64,000 bases of DNA. Source: Chryseobacterium sp. G0186. GTDB lineage: Bacteria; Bacteroidota; Bacteroidia; Flavobacteriales; Weeksellaceae. A program made the position numbers and the translations under genes. Positions 62,354 to 64,000 of this stretch are shown piece after piece. Position 1 is the stretch's first letter. Each line of letters begins with the position of its first letter. Where the stretch lies: positions 868,001-932,000 of the forward strand of contig NZ_CP033918.1 in NCBI RefSeq assembly GCF_003815675.1. The letters are read 5' to 3'. The notes below the pieces were generated by a model. It made no database searches, was not told the origin of the DNA, and was given only the letters and a program-made list of their open reading frames with translations.

Positions 62354-63538
62354 ATGATCCCAAAATACAGAAAACAGTTTAATCAAGAGTTTTCACAAGA
62401 AAAATATAATCAACTCAAAGATATTCTGAAGCAAAAAGGAAATATAGAACCGGGCTTTAGAATATCTGAAAGTCCCATTTTCCTTACCAAAGAATTTGAA
62501 GGCAAATTGCTTGATGCCAGCGAAAGTATTATCAGCCAGATTAAGGCACTTCCATCTGAAACTCTTAAAAAAGCAGTCCCTGAAAACTGCAAGGTTCCCA
62601 ATGATACAGACCAACCTCATTTTTTCACTATCGATTTTGGAGTCTGCAAAAGTGAAAATGGAGAGATCGAGCCTCAACTGATAGAGCTCCAAGCTTTCCC
62701 ATCGTTATACACTTTTCAAAAAACCTTTGAAAATACGTTCTGTGAAGTCTATCCTTTCCTTTCAGATATTCGGAATACCATGCCGGCTGAAACCTTTCAA
62801 CAACATTTGAAGGACTTAATCGTAGGCGATGAAAATCCTGAGCATGTTATTCTCCTTGAAATTTTCCCTGAAAAACAGAAAACAGCAATTGATTTTGCTT
62901 TAACAGAGCAATTGTTAGGGATAAAAACAGTCTGTCTGACAAAAGTAAAGAAAGAGGGTAGAAAACTGTACTATGAAAACAATGGCAAGCTTACTGAGAT
63001 TAAAAGAATCTACAATCGGGTGATATTTGATGAATTGGACAGAATTCCTGATCTTGTCACTGAATTTGATTTCCGCGAAGAGGTGGATGTAAAATGGATC
63101 ACTCATCCCAACTGGTTCTTTAAAATTTCAAAATTCCTTTTACCTTTATTAAAGCATCAATTTGTTCCGAAAAGCTATTTCCTAGATGAATTTCCTGAAA
63201 CTGAAAAGCTTGAAGATTTTGTATTGAAGCCTTTATTTTCATTTGCAGGAAGCGGCGTCAATTTAAATCCGACAAAAGAAATCACCGATGGTATTGAGGA
63301 TAAAGAAAATTACATTTTACAGAGAAAAGTAACCTACGAACCCATCTTTGAAGACATTCATGGCGAGTTTTCAAAAGCAGAGATCCGTTTGCTGTATATC
63401 TGGAAAGAAAATGAAGACCGCCCTATTCTATTGGAAAACCTGGGAAGAATGACAAAAGCTGCTATGGTGAATGTAGACTTTAATAAAAAAGATGCCATCT
63501 GGATTGGAAGCTCCAATGCTTTTTTTACTGTAGAATAA
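62354..63538 (+). CDS. Divergent ATP-grasp-like ligase 3
   Basis: About 394 residues. Two stretches fit an ATP-grasp enzyme of the circularly permuted type: an N-terminal acidic substrate region (FFTIDFGVCKSENGEIEPQL and IELQAFPSLY) and a C-terminal FVLKPLFSFAGSGVNLNPT (Lys and Gly-rich loop, about 287-305), then ILQRKVTYEPIF. It has no fused amidase domain. I chose ATG 62354 (MIPKYRKQFNQEF). The frame is open 42 codons upstream, but that stretch includes the hairpin and an unconserved-looking segment. Distant similarity to glutathionylspermidine-synthetase-like ligases is an impression only. Confidence 0.72.
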   Translation: MIPKYRKQFNQEFSQEKYNQLKDILKQKGNIEPGFRISESPIFLTKEFEGKLLDASESIISQIKALPSETLKKAVPENCKVPNDTDQPHFFTIDFGVCKSENGEIEPQLIELQAFPSLYTFQKTFENTFCEVYPFLSDIRNTMPAETFQQHLKDLIVGDENPEHVILLEIFPEKQKTAIDFALTEQLLGIKTVCLTKVKKEGRKLYYENNGKLTEIKRIYNRVIFDELDRIPDLVTEFDFREEVDVKWITHPNWFFKISKFLLPLLKHQFVPKSYFLDEFPETEKLEDFVLKPLFSFAGSGVNLNPTKEITDGIEDKENYILQRKVTYEPIFEDIHGEFSKAEIRLLYIWKENEDRPILLENLGRMTKAAMVNVDFNKKDAIWIGSSNAFFTVE

Positions 63539-63665
63539 ACATAAAAACCAATGGTTATGAAAGAAGAACCAATAATATGAATTGACAAAATATGGACTCA
63601 TGTAACATAAATCATCTTGGAGTACCTCTTGAATACAGCATCTTTACATTATCATATAGAAAATA

Positions 63666-64000
63666 ATGCACTTAAAGACCATTGAAGAACAACTATTTCA
63701 GCCATTGGGTTTGACCTGTTCAACTATTGTAGAAGATCCGGAATGCAGGGAATATTCAGGTTTTAGCTTTACTTTAAACGATTTAAAAATCAAATTCAGA
63801 ACCTCAAAAATAACCCCTACCAAAACAGGGCAGTTTGTAACCATCTGGAAACGGAATGAAAATGGAGAAACAACTCCTTTTGAAACCACTGATACTATTG
63901 ATTTTTTTCTTATAGCAGCTTTTAAGGATAATCTTTCCGGAATATTTATTTTTCCTAAAAATATATTAGTAGAAAAAGGTATTGTGTCTGATGGTAAAAA
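63666..64000 (+). CDS. mepB: MepB-family protein, N-terminal part (window edge)
   Basis: A reading frame from ATG 63666 through the window end (111 full codons). It reads MHLKTIEEQLFQPLGL, REYSGFSFTLNDLKIKFRTS, KITPTKTGQFVTIWKR and FFLIAAFKDNLSGIFIFPKN. This matches the MepB family (YSGFSF, KFR.AKITP.K.GQFV.WKR). In Staphylococcus aureus mepB lies beside the mepA efflux gene, but its function is unknown. A link to the ATP-grasp cluster upstream is not shown; the 127-bp gap has no clear promoter or terminator. Confidence 0.75.
   Translation, partial: MHLKTIEEQLFQPLGLTCSTIVEDPECREYSGFSFTLNDLKIKFRTSKITPTKTGQFVTIWKRNENGETTPFETTDTIDFFLIAAFKDNLSGIFIFPKNILVEKGIVSDGK

Noticed and set aside
1..64000. 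CRISPR array, rRNA, tRNA or prophage
   Set aside because: I found no regularly spaced repeats, no rRNA or tRNA signatures and no phage structural genes on either strand.

Overview
The window is AT-rich chromosomal DNA from a member of the Bacteroidota, most likely a Chryseobacterium-like member of the Weeksellaceae. The main grounds are promoter boxes of the TAnnTTTG type with an upstream TTG, lipoprotein signals of the S-C-K-K type, an ATP synthase operon that lacks beta and epsilon, tandem families of small outer-membrane barrels, and a GG-leader Cys-rich peptide of the style common in Chryseobacterium. The genus is an inference from recalled family similarity. I found no tRNA, rRNA, CRISPR array, prophage or replication origin.

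Layout. 1-7.8 kb, all on the minus strand: a cut-off secreted protein, an M20 dipeptidase, a small lipoprotein, a THUMP-like methyltransferase, the small methylmalonyl-CoA mutase subunit, a DivIC/FtsB-like protein, uridine kinase, ClpS and a CBS-domain membrane protein. 8.0-13.5 kb: the minus-strand ATP synthase operon (a small membrane protein, then atpB-E-F-H-A-G); the secretion leader of atpB is out of frame with its body. 13.8-15.2 kb: ffh. 15.2-22.3 kb: an IS3-family element, an IS1182-family element and five small outer-membrane barrel genes. 22.4-29.4 kb: phoH, a SAM hydrolase-like protein, a 2-oxoacid dehydrogenase E2, an unknown protein, a ClC channel, and rpsF-rpsR-rplI. 29.6-36.5 kb: an AraC regulator divergent from a TolC-HlyD-MFS efflux set, an aldehyde dehydrogenase and a GG-leader Cys-rich peptide. 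36.5-39.7 kb: second copies of both insertion sequences, side by side. 39.7-48.9 kb: a periplasmic thioredoxin-like protein, a lipid A-type acyltransferase, a glycosyltransferase, an exonuclease, apaG, sucB-sucA and an SRPBCC protein. 49-54.2 kb: the glycogen operon glgB-glgA-lipoprotein-glgC. 54.4-57.0 kb: an esterase with a glycogen-binding-like N-terminus and an M17 aminopeptidase.

57.1-63.5 kb holds the most unusual unit: six co-directional genes encoding an ATP-grasp ligase, an alpha/beta hydrolase, a second (RimK-like) ATP-grasp protein, a YbdK-type carboxylate-amine ligase, a class I glutamine amidotransferase-like protein and a third, divergent ATP-grasp-like protein. Several amide-bond-forming enzymes together with an amidotransferase and a hydrolase suggest a pathway that builds a small peptide-like or amide-linked metabolite; the product cannot be read from sequence. 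A truncated MepB-family gene ends the window.

The insertion sequences have shaped the middle of the window. The two IS3 copies are direct repeats 21.3 kb apart, each with its own 3-bp target duplication. The two IS1182 copies are inverted relative to each other. Each of the four insertions has one end within about 20 bp of a gene's stop codon. The main oddities are the atpB leader frameshift, the ATP-grasp cluster, the orphan GG-leader peptide, and promoter boxes lying only four bases upstream of start codons.
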